NCBI GenBank assembly: GCA_024234815.1
Contig: JACKNO010000006.1
Location: forward strand, 184,855 to 248,854
Reading direction: 5' to 3'
DNA length: 64,000 bases
From: Pseudomonadales bacterium
GTDB lineage: Bacteria; Pseudomonadota; Gammaproteobacteria; Pseudomonadales; Halieaceae
The translations under genes were made by a program, and so were the position numbers. Below are positions 1 to 10,616 of this stretch, piece by piece (positions within the stretch are counted from its first letter, which is position 1; every line of letters starts with the position of its first letter). The notes beneath the pieces are model-generated. The model was given only the letters and a program-made list of their open reading frames with translations. It had not been told where the DNA came from and searched no databases.

Positions 1-690
1 CGCAAGGTGCTGAACACGCGCTCTATGGACGAGATTCTGGTCAGCTTCCTCACCTCCATCCTGAGCTGGGTGCTGCTGCTGTTCGTGGTCATCGCCGCCC
101 TCAGCCAGTTGGGTATCAATACCAACTCGCTGGTGGCCCTGCTGGGCGCCGCGGGCCTCGCGATAGGCCTGTCGCTGCAAAGCTCCCTGTCCAATTTCGC
201 AGCCGGGGTCATGCTGATCATCTTCCGCCCCTTCACCAAGGGCAACTTTGTCGAGGCTGGAGGCGCCACCGGTGTTGTCGACAAAATCAGCATTTTCACT
301 ACCACCCTGACAACCACGGATAACAAGGAAGTCATCGTACCCAACGGCGCCATTATCAACGGCAACATCACCAACTATTCCGCCCGCCCAACCCGCCGCG
401 TGGATATGGTGTTCGGCATTTCCTACGATGATGATATTCGCAAGGCCAAGGAGATACTCGAACAGATCATTGCCGCCGACGAACGTGTGCTTCCGGAACC
501 GGCTCCGGTTATTGCCCTGGGCGCGCTGGCGGAATCCAGCGTCAATTTCCTGGTGCGCCCCTGGGCCAAGCAGGAGGATTACTGGGGTCTGCTGTGGGAT
601 ACCACGGAAGCCGTCAAGCTGAAATTCGACGAAGCGGGTATAACCATCCCCTACCCCCAGGTGGATGTTCACTTCAGCAAGACCGAATAG
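1..690 (+). CDS. MscS-family mechanosensitive ion channel, C-terminal part
   Basis: This is the end of a small-conductance mechanosensitive channel protein, which opens under membrane tension to release solutes during hypo-osmotic shock. The frame is open from the first base, so the true start lies outside the window. About 229 codons remain. They contain a hydrophobic helix near residues 10-35 and the glycine/alanine-rich pore helix (LLGAAGLAIGLSLQ). The beta domain (PFTKGNFVEAGGATGVV, VPNGAIINGNITNYS) and the alpha/beta C-terminal domain ending in PYPQVDVHF follow. These match the MscS pore and vestibule in order. A strong GC hairpin follows the stop codon. The family call is secure; the exact subtype is not, because the N-terminal sensor helices are missing. 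Confidence 0.93.
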   Translation, partial: RKVLNTRSMDEILVSFLTSILSWVLLLFVVIAALSQLGINTNSLVALLGAAGLAIGLSLQSSLSNFAAGVMLIIFRPFTKGNFVEAGGATGVVDKISIFTTTLTTTDNKEVIVPNGAIINGNITNYSARPTRRVDMVFGISYDDDIRKAKEILEQIIAADERVLPEPAPVIALGALAESSVNFLVRPWAKQEDYWGLLWDTTEAVKLKFDEAGITIPYPQVDVHFSKTE

Positions 691-698
691 TAAGACCG

Positions 699-718
699 GG
701 GGGCGTTAAAACGCCCCC
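699..718 (+). terminator. GC-rich hairpin after the MscS gene
   Basis: A 9-bp perfect inverted repeat (GGGGGCGTT / AACGCCCCC) starts nine bases after the stop codon. It is very stable, but no T-run follows, so it may work as an mRNA 3'-end stabiliser or a Rho-assisted terminator rather than a classical intrinsic terminator. Confidence 0.4.
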
Positions 719-826
719 AACTGCTTCAAATACTTGCATTTTTTATCTGCCGCCAGGGGCGATGTGGTATAACAGCCGGCAGACCCAATACAGCCAAACT
801 CCAGCGGACATCCAGCCCGCAGGCAT

Positions 827-2131
827 TTGGTAAGCGGAAAATCACCGAAAGTGGCCAGCAAATCCAAACAGGCAGTCGTATCCCTCGCCATGCTCCTGGG
901 CGCGGCGGCCGTCAGCGTCGTGCTTTACAAGTTGCGGCCGGCAGCTGAAATCGCGGCGCCCGTCTACGCGGCGGTAACGGTGGATGTCGCGCAGGTCGTG
1001 AAGGAAAACCTTCGTATCGAGGTGCAGGCACAGGGCACGGTCACGCCGTCCCAACAGACAACCATCCTGGCTGAAGTCAGCGGCAGGGTCATCGAGGTGG
1101 CGGAGAACTTCCACGTGGGTGGTTTTGTCTCCCGCGACGACATATTGCTGCGCATCGACCCCAGGGATTACCAGACCCGGCTGCTGCAGGCCCAGGCTTC
1201 CCTCGATTCCGCAGAGAGTGCGCTTGTCCAGGAGAAGGGTCGCGGCCAGGTAGCCCTGCGCGAGTGGGAGAAACTGCCCAGGAACAGCCAGCGCACCGAA
1301 CAGGCCCGTGACCTCTATTTACGCAAACCGCAACTGGAAGAGGCGGAGGCGCGACTGAAGGCAGCCCAGGCTGACCTCAACACGGCCCGCGACAACCTCG
1401 AGCGCACCATCATCCGCGCGCCCTACGCTGCGCTTATCCGCAGCAAAAACACGGACCTGGGCCAATTTGTCGGCACCGGCACGCCGCTGGCAGACATTTT
1501 TTCCGTGGATATAGCGGAGGTCCGGCTCCCGATTCCGCAGAGCAAACTTGAGTACCTGGAACTGCCGGGACTGGAAGGTTACGTCAACGGTTCGGCGATC
1601 GACCTGTATACCGATGTGGGCGGCGACATAAAGCACTGGTCCGCGCAATTGCATCGCACCGAAGGGGTATTTGACGAGCGCTCGCGGGCGCTCTATACCG
1701 TGGCCCGCATCCAGGACCCCTACGGACTCAAAAATCCGGGGCAGGACCCGTTGCGGATCGGTACCTTTGTCAACGCCAATATCGAGGGTCGCGAACTCAG
1801 GGATGTCGTGGTGCTACCCCGATATGTACTGCGGGCTGGCAGCTATGTGTGGGTAGTGGATGACACCATGCATCTGCGTAATCGCCAGGTGACCAGCCTG
1901 CGCACGGGTGGCGACCGGGTGTATATCAGCGCCGGCCTCAACGAGGGCGACCTCGTCTCCCTGACCAGCCTTGACGCCTCATTTGCAGGGGCGAAAGTGG
2001 AGATTCTGTCTTCGACGCCCACGAATCTTTTATTCGACCCGACGCAACAGGCCCCCGCGCAACAAGCTGAGCGCACAGAGGAAATAACCGCCGCCACCGG
2101 TGCGGACGGCGTGGCAGCGGGCGGCCAGTGA
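827..2131 (+). CDS. RND efflux periplasmic adaptor (membrane fusion protein)
   Basis: The adaptor subunit links an inner-membrane RND pump to an outer-membrane channel. It has an N-terminal membrane anchor (about residues 15-38), a lipoyl/barrel-sandwich half motif (GTVTPSQQTTILAEVSGRV), a long alpha-hairpin rich in Ala/Glu/Arg (about 120-195), the second lipoyl half (IRAPYAALI) and a beta-barrel region. It ends in a low-complexity Gln/Ala tail. The 434-residue frame begins with TTG at 827. A GTG at 851 in the same frame is an equally plausible start. The stop overlaps the GTG of the pump gene (GTGA), indicating translational coupling. No TolC-like gene is next to it, so the outer-membrane partner must be encoded elsewhere. 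Confidence 0.92.
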   Translation: MVSGKSPKVASKSKQAVVSLAMLLGAAAVSVVLYKLRPAAEIAAPVYAAVTVDVAQVVKENLRIEVQAQGTVTPSQQTTILAEVSGRVIEVAENFHVGGFVSRDDILLRIDPRDYQTRLLQAQASLDSAESALVQEKGRGQVALREWEKLPRNSQRTEQARDLYLRKPQLEEAEARLKAAQADLNTARDNLERTIIRAPYAALIRSKNTDLGQFVGTGTPLADIFSVDIAEVRLPIPQSKLEYLELPGLEGYVNGSAIDLYTDVGGDIKHWSAQLHRTEGVFDERSRALYTVARIQDPYGLKNPGQDPLRIGTFVNANIEGRELRDVVVLPRYVLRAGSYVWVVDDTMHLRNRQVTSLRTGGDRVYISAGLNEGDLVSLTSLDASFAGAKVEILSSTPTNLLFDPTQQAPAQQAERTEEITAATGADGVAAGGQ

Positions 2132-5100
2132 GCCTGGAACATCCCAACGGCGTCATCGCCTGGTTTGCCTATAACCCGGTTGCCGCCAACCTGCTGATGC
2201 TGATTATCATGGTGGTCGGCCTGGGTTCAGCTTTCACTATCCAGCGCGCCATGTTCCCCAGTGTCGATATCGAGGTCATTTTCATTACCGCTCCCTATCC
2301 GGGCGCGGCACCCGAAGAGGTCGAACAGGGCGTTGTCCTTAAAATAGAAGAGGCGATCAACGATCTCGACGGCATCAAGCGGGTGGAGTCTGATGCGTAC
2401 GAGTCTTTTGCGCGCATTATGATCGAGCCCAATGAGGGCATCGATCTGGGCAAACTGCTGGATGAGGTACAGAATCGGATCAACGCCATCCAGCACTTCC
2501 CCGATGGCGCAGAGGAACCCATCGTACGCCAACCTGAATTGCTGTTCCCCACGCTTACCCTGCAGTTGTCCGGGAACATTGACGAGCGCGCACTCAAGTC
2601 GCTGGCGGACGAAATGCGCCGCGAACTGCTGAGCTTGCCGGAAGTCTCCTCGGCGGAGGTCGTGGGCGCCCGCGACTATGAGATTTCCGTTGAGATATCT
2701 GAACAGTTGCTGCGCGAATACCACCTGACCCTGGGCGATGTGGCCGATATCATCGCCGCCTCCTCGCTGGATATTCCCGCGGGCTCCGTGCAGACCCGCA
2801 ACGGTGACATCATGTTGCGCACACTCGGACAGGCCTACGTGCAGCGGGACTTCGAGGAGATCGTGCTCAAGACATGGCCCGACGGGACCCGACTGCTGCT
2901 GGGAGACATCGCAACCATAGACGACGGTTTCGTGGACGGCAACGGATTCACAACCTTCGATGGGCAATACTCGCTGGGCATCAACGTTTTCGCGATGGGC
3001 AAGCAGGACATTATCGACACCGCCCAGGCCACCCGCGATTACATGGAGCAGAAACGCGGGCAACTACCGGAGGGTGTCACCCTCGACGCCTGGCAGGATA
3101 TCACCTACTACCTCAAGGAAAGGTTGGGGATGATGCTGAAGAACCTCGCGGTGGGCGCCCTGCTGGTCTTCATCGTCCTGGCGCTGTTCCTGGAAATCAA
3201 ACTGGCATTCTGGGTCATGCTAGGCATCCCGGTGTGTTTCCTGGGCGCCATGGCCGTCATCAGTACACCGCTGGTGGATGCCAGCCTCGACCTGTTGAGT
3301 ATTTTCGGGTTCATTATTGCCCTGGGTATCATCGTGGATGACGCTATCGTGATGGGTGAAAGTGCCTACGCGGAACAGGAGCGTCACGGCCACAGCGTGC
3401 AAAGCGTGGTCTCCGGCGTCTACCAGGTGGCTACCCCCGCAACCTTCGGCGTGCTGACAACCATCGTTGCCTTTATGCCGACCCTGTTCGTCGAGGGGGT
3501 GTTCGGTGCTTTCCCCGAGGCCTGCGGAATCGTCGTCGTACTGTGCCTGGCATTATCACTGCTCGAGTCCAAGTGGATTCTTCCCGCCCACCTTGCGCAC
3601 AGCAAACCGTCGCGCCACCCGCTGCTGATGTCCATGAACCGGGTGCAGCAACACTGCAACCAGTCCCTGCGGGACTTTGTCGATCGCCGCTACACCCCGT
3701 TCATGCAACGCTGCGTCGAGAACCGTTACGTAACCCTCGCCTTCTTCATCTCGCTGCTGATTCTCTGTGGCGGCCTCCTTGCCGGCGGCCAGGTGCGCAC
3801 AGTCCTCGCACCGGAGGCGCGCGGCGAGTTCCTGAAGGCCGAACTCCGCCTCGCCCATGGGTCGCCGGAGGAGCGAACCCGGCAAGCCATATCGAGTGTG
3901 GCCAATGCGCTAATGGAGATCGACGAGGAATACCAGCGCGAAACCGGGGGCGAGGAAAAACTGGTCGCCCATATCGCCGCCTACGGATTCGAGCAGATCA
4001 ACGGTCGTATTTCGGTGGAGTTGACCAAAGAAGACCAGCGCAGTCTAACCACCCGGGAAGTGGAACAGCGCTGGCGCGACCGGGTGGGCACCATTCACGG
4101 GGCCGAGGTACTCGCTATCAGCGGCGACGACGAAGGTGGCTGGGGGCCTGCCATAGCGTTCGACCTGATGCACCACGATTTCAACAAACTGAAGGCCGCA
4201 TCGGAAGAGTTGGAAGAAGCGCTGCGCCACTACGTGGGCGTATACGATATTCGCAACGGCGCAGGCGATACAGCGGATGAATTCCACCTGGATATACTGC
4301 CGGAAGCCGAATCCCTTGGCCTGACCCGCTACGACCTTGGCATCCAGGTGCGCCACGCCTTTTACGGTGCGGAAGCCCAGCGGGTACAGCGCGGGCCGGA
4401 CGAAATCAAGGTCATGGTGCGCTACCCCAAAGCGGACCGCGAGATGACCAGCAGCCTCAGCAATATGTTCATTCGCACCCCCCAGGGAGACGAGGTGCCG
4501 TTCGACACGGTGGCCGACCTTAAAATAACCCAGGGCCTGCTCAAGACTACCCATATTGACTTTCAGCGCGCTTCCGAAGTGACTGCCGAGGCAGACAAAA
4601 CCCTGGTTGAGCCCTCCCGGGTCATGGATGAAATTGAGGAAAACGTCATTCCCGCCCTGCTGGAAAAATATCCCGGTCTCAGCTACGGCATCTCGGGTAT
4701 GGCGGACGAGGAGCGCAAACTGGGCGTGAGCCTGATGATCGGTTTCGCCCTGGCCATCTTCGGCATCTACGCCCTGCTGGCCATTCCCACCAAATCGTAC
4801 CTGCAGCCGCTGATCATCATGGGCGTTATTCCCTTCGGGATTATCGGGGCTATCGTGGGTCACTGGGTGACCGGCTATGCGTTCAGCATGATGTCGATGA
4901 TCGGCGTTATCGCCCTGAGCGGTGTGGTGGTGAACGACAGCCTGCTGCTGGTGGACCATACCAACAACGCCGTGGCGGCCGGCGCCTGTCGTTACACTGC
5001 GGTGGTGGAAGCTACCCAACGCCGCTTCCGCGCCATCATGCTTACCTCGGTGACCACCTTCATGGGGCTCGCCCCCATTCTTATAGAGCGCAGCGTACAG

Positions 5101-5292
5101 GCCCAGGACATTATCCCCATGGCTATTTCCCTGGCCTTCGGCATCGTATTCGCGACCGTTATTACCCTGCTGCTGGTACCCTGCCTCTACGTGATGCTGG
5201 ATGACCTGCTGCACTGGTGGGCCGGTACAAAGCAGGCCACCGCAGCCACGCAATCCGGCGCCGGAGAGCGGCAGGAGCTGGTCAGCGAATAG
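2128..5292 (+). CDS. RND efflux transporter permease subunit (AcrB-like)
   Basis: This is the inner-membrane proton-driven pump of the tripartite efflux system, 1054 residues and full family length. It has a first transmembrane helix (about 10-32), a large periplasmic loop, a central block of helices, a second periplasmic loop and a C-terminal helix block. Helix 4 keeps the paired aspartates of the proton relay (GIIVDDAIVMGE). In the helix-10 region the lysine of E. coli AcrB is replaced by Asn (VVVNDSLLLVDH), as in many environmental HAE-type pumps. The GTG start overlaps the adaptor's stop. The 3' end overlaps the convergent sppA gene by 11 bases. The substrate cannot be told from sequence. 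Confidence 0.95.
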   Translation: MSLEHPNGVIAWFAYNPVAANLLMLIIMVVGLGSAFTIQRAMFPSVDIEVIFITAPYPGAAPEEVEQGVVLKIEEAINDLDGIKRVESDAYESFARIMIEPNEGIDLGKLLDEVQNRINAIQHFPDGAEEPIVRQPELLFPTLTLQLSGNIDERALKSLADEMRRELLSLPEVSSAEVVGARDYEISVEISEQLLREYHLTLGDVADIIAASSLDIPAGSVQTRNGDIMLRTLGQAYVQRDFEEIVLKTWPDGTRLLLGDIATIDDGFVDGNGFTTFDGQYSLGINVFAMGKQDIIDTAQATRDYMEQKRGQLPEGVTLDAWQDITYYLKERLGMMLKNLAVGALLVFIVLALFLEIKLAFWVMLGIPVCFLGAMAVISTPLVDASLDLLSIFGFIIALGIIVDDAIVMGESAYAEQERHGHSVQSVVSGVYQVATPATFGVLTTIVAFMPTLFVEGVFGAFPEACGIVVVLCLALSLLESKWILPAHLAHSKPSRHPLLMSMNRVQQHCNQSLRDFVDRRYTPFMQRCVENRYVTLAFFISLLILCGGLLAGGQVRTVLAPEARGEFLKAELRLAHGSPEERTRQAISSVANALMEIDEEYQRETGGEEKLVAHIAAYGFEQINGRISVELTKEDQRSLTTREVEQRWRDRVGTIHGAEVLAISGDDEGGWGPAIAFDLMHHDFNKLKAASEELEEALRHYVGVYDIRNGAGDTADEFHLDILPEAESLGLTRYDLGIQVRHAFYGAEAQRVQRGPDEIKVMVRYPKADREMTSSLSNMFIRTPQGDEVPFDTVADLKITQGLLKTTHIDFQRASEVTAEADKTLVEPSRVMDEIEENVIPALLEKYPGLSYGISGMADEERKLGVSLMIGFALAIFGIYALLAIPTKSYLQPLIIMGVIPFGIIGAIVGHWVTGYAFSMMSMIGVIALSGVVVNDSLLLVDHTNNAVAAGACRYTAVVEATQRRFRAIMLTSVTTFMGLAPILIERSVQAQDIIPMAISLAFGIVFATVITLLLVPCLYVMLDDLLHWWAGTKQATAATQSGAGERQELVSE

Positions 5293-7129
5293 ACCCGCAG
5301 GGCAGGCAGCGCACATAGATATGGCGCGGATCTTTCAGGCTGGCCAACTCGGCGGCGGCATCCGCCACCGGCGCCAGCAAATTTGCCACCGAGGCGGCCA
5401 GGGCTGAGGGTGCCCACGCCCGCAGACCGCCGAGTCGATCAGCAAACTGTTGCAGAAACAGCTCCCGGGGCGTCAGCGGCAACTCGACAAACTCCACCTC
5501 GTAATCCTCAAGACCCGCCCGCGCAGCTGCCGCGACAACGGCATCATCCAGCGACCCCAGGCCGTCGAGCAAACCGCGCTCCAGCGCATCGGGCGCACTC
5601 CACACCCGACCCTGCGCCAGTTCGTCAACCTGTTGAGAGGTCAGGTCCCGACCCTCCGCCACCAGTTGCACGAAATGCCGGTAGTTGAAATCGACCCCGC
5701 TGCGAATGGACTGGGCGACCTGCGAGTTGAGCGGTCGGTCCAGGCGCAGTGAACCCGCCAGGTCGGTGGTGCCCACGCCGTCAGTATAGATTCCGGCGCG
5801 TTCCAGTAGCCGCTCGAAAGTGGGTATTGCCGCGAACACGCCGATACTGCCGGTGATGGTCCCCGGTGTCGCCCAGATTTCATCCGCTTCTGCGGCGATG
5901 TAGTAGCCACCCGAGGCCGCCACCGCACCCATGGAGATCACGATGGGAATGCCCATCGCCCGCGTCCTTAACAGCTCCTGGCGGATGACTTCTGAAGCGA
6001 ACACACTGCCACCGCCGCTGTTGATCCGCAGTACGATTGCGGCAACCCCCTCCTGCTCCGCCGTGGACCTGATCAGGTACGCCAGTGAATCGCCGCCTAT
6101 GCTGCCGGGGGGTTGGTCACCGGGAAGAATAGTGCCCTCTGCGGTAATGACCGCCACCCTGTCGGCAAGCTCTACCGCCAGCGGCGACGGGCGCATCCTG
6201 CGGACATAGGGTTCAAACAGCATCGCCTCGTACAGTCCGTCCTCGTTGCTGGCGCCCACCAGATCCACGAGGTAATCGTTGACCTCGTCGTGGTTCAGCA
6301 ACTCGTCTACCAGGCCCGCATCCAAAGCCAGCGCGGCGGTGTCACCGCCCTGCTCCGCCAGCAATCGGGCGAAGTTGTTCACGTAGCTGTTCACGCTGCC
6401 GGGAGGCAGTTCACGCTGGGTTTCAACCGTAACCGCGTACTGCCCCCAGAGCACGTCGAGCCAACGCTCGGTAATCAGTTTCTCCCCCGGCGACATATCG
6501 TCACGCAGATAGGGTTCAGCGATGGATTTGAATTCGCCGGCGTGAAACACATGCATGCTTATCGAAAGTTTCTCGAGGGTCTCTCGGAAGTAGTTGCGAT
6601 AACTGGCGAAACCCTCGAGACCGATACCCCCGAATGGGTTGACGATGACGCTGTCCGCGAAACTCGCCAGCAGGAACTGGTCCTGGCTGAAGAAATCACC
6701 CACCGCCACCACCGGCTTGCCGGTGGCCTTGAACGCCTCGAGCGCTACCGCGATCTCCTGCGTCCTGCTGATGCCGACATAAGTCAGTTCATTCAGCTCC
6801 ATAACCATTGAGTTGATCGCCGGATCGTCTTTGGCATAGTTGATCGCATCGATAATATCGCGCAACAGCACCTCGTGGTTTTCCAGCGACGGCTCCCCCA
6901 GCAGGGCCTCCAGTGGCTCCACCTGCGACTTCTGGTCCACTACCACACCGCGCAGGTTCAGCAACAGCGCGGCCCGCTCCGGTATCGGTTCACTGCCACC
7001 GCCGAAGAAGAAAAACAGCAGCACGGCGATCACTACCAGGAACAGGATATTGGACAATGCCAGCCTGATTCGGGTAATGCCGGACCAGATTGCAGAGAAC
7101 AGCGCCCGCAGGCGCGACGGTTTGCTCAT
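5282..7129 (-). CDS. sppA: signal peptide peptidase SppA, 67K long form
   Basis: SppA is a membrane-anchored serine protease that degrades cleaved signal peptides. The 615-residue length matches the duplicated long form of E. coli. An N-terminal hydrophobic anchor (about 20-45) carries a phenylalanine/glycine run (LLFFFFGGGSEP). The catalytic lysine sits in the N-terminal repeat (GEFKSIAEPYLRDDMS). The nucleophile serine lies in the C-terminal repeat, with its typical surroundings (AASGGYYIAAEADEIWA, GSIGVF). It is the last gene of a minus-strand group read as arsC-wrbA-DUF2069-sppA, starting three bases after the DUF2069 stop, and its own end overlaps the convergent RND gene. Confidence 0.96.
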   Translation of the reverse strand: MSKPSRLRALFSAIWSGITRIRLALSNILFLVVIAVLLFFFFGGGSEPIPERAALLLNLRGVVVDQKSQVEPLEALLGEPSLENHEVLLRDIIDAINYAKDDPAINSMVMELNELTYVGISRTQEIAVALEAFKATGKPVVAVGDFFSQDQFLLASFADSVIVNPFGGIGLEGFASYRNYFRETLEKLSISMHVFHAGEFKSIAEPYLRDDMSPGEKLITERWLDVLWGQYAVTVETQRELPPGSVNSYVNNFARLLAEQGGDTAALALDAGLVDELLNHDEVNDYLVDLVGASNEDGLYEAMLFEPYVRRMRPSPLAVELADRVAVITAEGTILPGDQPPGSIGGDSLAYLIRSTAEQEGVAAIVLRINSGGGSVFASEVIRQELLRTRAMGIPIVISMGAVAASGGYYIAAEADEIWATPGTITGSIGVFAAIPTFERLLERAGIYTDGVGTTDLAGSLRLDRPLNSQVAQSIRSGVDFNYRHFVQLVAEGRDLTSQQVDELAQGRVWSAPDALERGLLDGLGSLDDAVVAAAARAGLEDYEVEFVELPLTPRELFLQQFADRLGGLRAWAPSALAASVANLLAPVADAAAELASLKDPRHIYVRCLPCGSIR

Positions 7130-7132
7130 GTT

Positions 7133-8456
<1,324 letters not shown>

Positions 8457-8591
8457 ATGATGATTCCTGCGATGTCAAAATCAGGCGCAGAGTATACCAA
8501 AACCCGCATCGCGCGACCCGGGAAAGACTGCACAGATATATCGACCGATGTCGAACCACTATCGTGCAGAAGCGAGAATGTTCATGCCATA

Positions 8592-9830
8592 ATGCCCGCC
8601 ATGAATCTCGATGCCATTACCGCTACCGAACTGTGGCGGCGCACCAGCTACCTGTTTTCGCGTTTCAATGCTGACCGCTGCTCGGAGAATGCGGCGGCAT
8701 TGACCTACATGAGCCTGTTCGCGCTGGTGCCGCTGCTCACGGTGGTCTATACGATGGCTTCGGCGGTGCCCGCCTTCCAGGGCCTGGAAGAGAAAATGCA
8801 GGCCTTCATGTTTGAGAACCTGATGCCGGATACCAACTCCGAGATCAGGACTTACCTGGACGACTTTTCCCGCCAGGCGAAGAATCTTACCGGCCCGGGC
8901 ATCATCTTCCTTGTTGTAACCGCGGTACTGATGCTGCGCAATGTCGAAAAGGCCTTCAACCAGATCTGGCGAGCAAGTGAAAACCGCAGCCCGGTATCCA
9001 GCTTCCTGCTGTACTGGGCTGTGCTGAGCCTGGCACCGATCACCATAGGCCTGGCGCTGGCGCTCAGTACCTACCTGTCATCCTTTGCCCACGTTATCGA
9101 GGTTTACGATGTCATCGGTGTAAAAGCGTTCCTGCTGCAGGTTGCGCCGCTTGCGCTCAGCACAATTGGTTTCAGCCTGATTTACATCGCCGTGCCAAAC
9201 TGCCGGGTACCCTTCAAACACTGCATAATCGGTGGATTCGTGGCAGCGATGGCCTTCCACTTCGCGCGCTCGGTGTTCACCAAACTGGTCGTGGGCTCAA
9301 GCTATACCTTCATCTACGGCGCGTTCGCCGCCGTTCCCCTGTTCCTGCTGTGGATATACCTGTCCTGGAACATCGTTCTCATGGGGGGCATCCTGGTGCA
9401 CAGCATGTCCGCCTACCAGAACGAGGAGCAGGCCGGCCGGCCGCTGGTGCTCAAGGCGCTGGATGTGCTCTACCTGTTCTGGCAAAGACAGGAAACGGGC
9501 GAGACGGTAAGTGAGATCGAACTGCTCAACCGCAAACACGAAATCACCCGGGGGCTGGACAGCGGCAGCTGGCAGCGACTGCGGGAAGTCTTTCTGGAAA
9601 AGAAGCTGATCGCGGAAAACGACCGCGGCCAGTACCTGCTCAGCCGCGACCTGCATACCATCACTTTCAGCCAACTGAAGGAATGGGTAAACACCGAGTA
9701 CAACCTCGCCGCGGATGAAGCGCCAGGGAAGCTGGCCTTCCAGCAGGAGGCCTATCGCATGATGCAGGAACAGCGTCGTCAGCAGCGGGATTCGCTGGGC
9801 ATCAACCTGGTGGAGCTATTCTCGAAATGA
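8592..9830 (+). CDS. YihY/BrkB-family inner-membrane protein
   Basis: An integral membrane protein of the YihY (UPF0761, formerly ribonuclease BN) family, now considered a membrane protein of unclear function. Six hydrophobic helices span roughly residues 30-275. Family blocks include ENAAALTYMSLFALVPLLT and YTFIYGAFAAVPLFLLWIYL. A soluble C-terminal extension of about 130 residues looks like a winged-helix fold, which occurs in part of the family. The start is put at the ATG at 8592 (an alternative ATG is at 8601). The much longer upstream frame would run into arsC and is not supported. The stop overlaps the ATG of the TlpA-like gene (ATGA). Confidence 0.9.
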   Translation: MPAMNLDAITATELWRRTSYLFSRFNADRCSENAAALTYMSLFALVPLLTVVYTMASAVPAFQGLEEKMQAFMFENLMPDTNSEIRTYLDDFSRQAKNLTGPGIIFLVVTAVLMLRNVEKAFNQIWRASENRSPVSSFLLYWAVLSLAPITIGLALALSTYLSSFAHVIEVYDVIGVKAFLLQVAPLALSTIGFSLIYIAVPNCRVPFKHCIIGGFVAAMAFHFARSVFTKLVVGSSYTFIYGAFAAVPLFLLWIYLSWNIVLMGGILVHSMSAYQNEEQAGRPLVLKALDVLYLFWQRQETGETVSEIELLNRKHEITRGLDSGSWQRLREVFLEKKLIAENDRGQYLLSRDLHTITFSQLKEWVNTEYNLAADEAPGKLAFQQEAYRMMQEQRRQQRDSLGINLVELFSK

Positions 9831-10264
9831 AGCCCTGGCTATTACTGATCATGACAATGGCCCTGGCCGCCTGCAGCCCGCAACAGGCGCCGGGTAACAC
9901 ACTGCGGCTGGATGAGCTGTCCGGGCAGTGGGTTGTCGTCAACTACTGGGCAATTTGGTGCAAACCGTGTATCGAGGAGATACCTGAACTGAACGCACTG
10001 TCGGAACTACCTCAGGTCACAGTGCTGGGCGTGAACTATGATGGCGCCGGCGGCGAGGAACTGGAACAACAACTGCAGAAACTGGGAATCGTCTTCCCCA
10101 CCCTGGATGAGGATCCGGCCGCGCAGCTTGGTATAAGCCGCCCCGTAGTCCTGCCGACTACCCTGGTAATCGACCCCGAAGGCCAGCTGCGCGACACCCT
10201 GGTGGGCCCCCAGACGCTGGAAACACTCGCAGCCGCTACCGGGCAGACCATAAACGCGCACTGA
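9827..10264 (+). CDS. TlpA-like thioredoxin-fold lipoprotein
   Basis: A periplasmic membrane-tethered thiol:disulfide protein of 145 residues. It has a lipoprotein signal peptide with the lipobox LAAC (Cys16). A thioredoxin fold follows with the active site WCKPC (Cys45, Cys48) and a cis-proline region (RPVVLPTTLVID). It belongs to the TlpA/ResA group that reduces apocytochrome or metallochaperone thiols. Translational coupling to yihY is seen (ATGA). The Pseudomonas neighbourhood has the same YihY/thioredoxin pairing, so the link is conserved, but the client protein is unknown. Confidence 0.92.
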   Translation: MKPWLLLIMTMALAACSPQQAPGNTLRLDELSGQWVVVNYWAIWCKPCIEEIPELNALSELPQVTVLGVNYDGAGGEELEQQLQKLGIVFPTLDEDPAAQLGISRPVVLPTTLVIDPEGQLRDTLVGPQTLETLAAATGQTINAH

Positions 10265-10302
10265 CGCGTCCGGAACGGGGGGATTACTCCCGACGTCCGC
10301 GC

Positions 10303-10328
10303 AAAAAAAGCCGGCCCAGAGGGCCGGC
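10303..10328 (-). terminator. Rho-independent terminator, minus strand
   Basis: Read on the minus strand, a perfect 8-bp stem (GCCGGCCC/GGGCCGGC) with a 3-base loop is followed directly by seven T. This is a textbook intrinsic terminator. No protein-coding gene ends here on the minus strand, so it must serve another transcript, most simply the small RNA candidate just upstream. Confidence 0.88.
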
Positions 10329-10427
10329 AGGATGGGGTTCTCGCTTGGGGGTACAACAGACCTGGATAGAATCCCTGGTGGCCATGAAAGGTCTACCGCA
10401 ATCACCGGGCAGGCATCCATCGTCACT
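10303..10427 (-). ncRNA. candidate trans-acting small RNA, about 125 nt
   Basis: The stretch from 10265 to 10616 has no credible protein gene. On the minus strand it contains a sigma-E-like promoter (10434-10462), a segment able to fold and a perfect intrinsic terminator. The fold includes a 6-bp stem AGACCT/AGGTCT spanning 10358-10394 that encloses a GGAT-TCT-ATCC mini-hairpin. The start near 10427 is set seven bases after the -10 box. The U-run terminator fits an Hfq-binding RNA. No similarity to 6S, 4.5S, tmRNA or RNase P RNA was recognised. Targets cannot be assigned by eye. Transcription is inferred, not shown. Confidence 0.5.
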
Positions 10428-10433
10428 GCAAGG

Positions 10434-10462
10434 TCAGACTGGCCCGCACCGGAATAAGTTCC
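10434..10462 (-). promoter_or_regulatory. putative sigma-E (RpoE) promoter
   Basis: On the minus strand the -35 box reads GGAACTT (10462-10456), identical to the E. coli sigma-E consensus. The -10 box reads GTCTGA (10439-10434), close to GTCTAA. They are separated by 16 bases, one more than in the E. coli rpoE P2 promoter. The site points at the intrinsic terminator about 130 bases downstream. Confidence 0.5.
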
Positions 10463-10616
10463 CCGGAACAAAAAAATATCGCCCTCGATTCGGCGAATTG
10501 TGGGTCGCCGCCCCGGTGACCACTATCCTCGGCGGATCGGGAATGGACAGCAGCCGCGCCCGCTATTAGGCTTAGGGCATATCCAGACTTCCGACCGCAA
10601 CGACAGGTACACGACC

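Noticed and set aside
4045..5316. 423-codon minus-strand frame over the RND pump gene
   Set aside because: Same cause: the antisense of a conserved membrane protein gene, with His/Gln-rich composition and no motifs.
10345..10569. Short plus-strand frame upstream of cysK
   Set aside because: It runs across the minus-strand small RNA candidate and its promoter, lacks a ribosome site and has a biased composition.
10265..10616. 6S, 4.5S, tmRNA or RNase P RNA in the gap
   Set aside because: None of the conserved cores (for example the GGAAGGAAGCAGCC loop of 4.5S RNA) is present, so the RNA is left unnamed.
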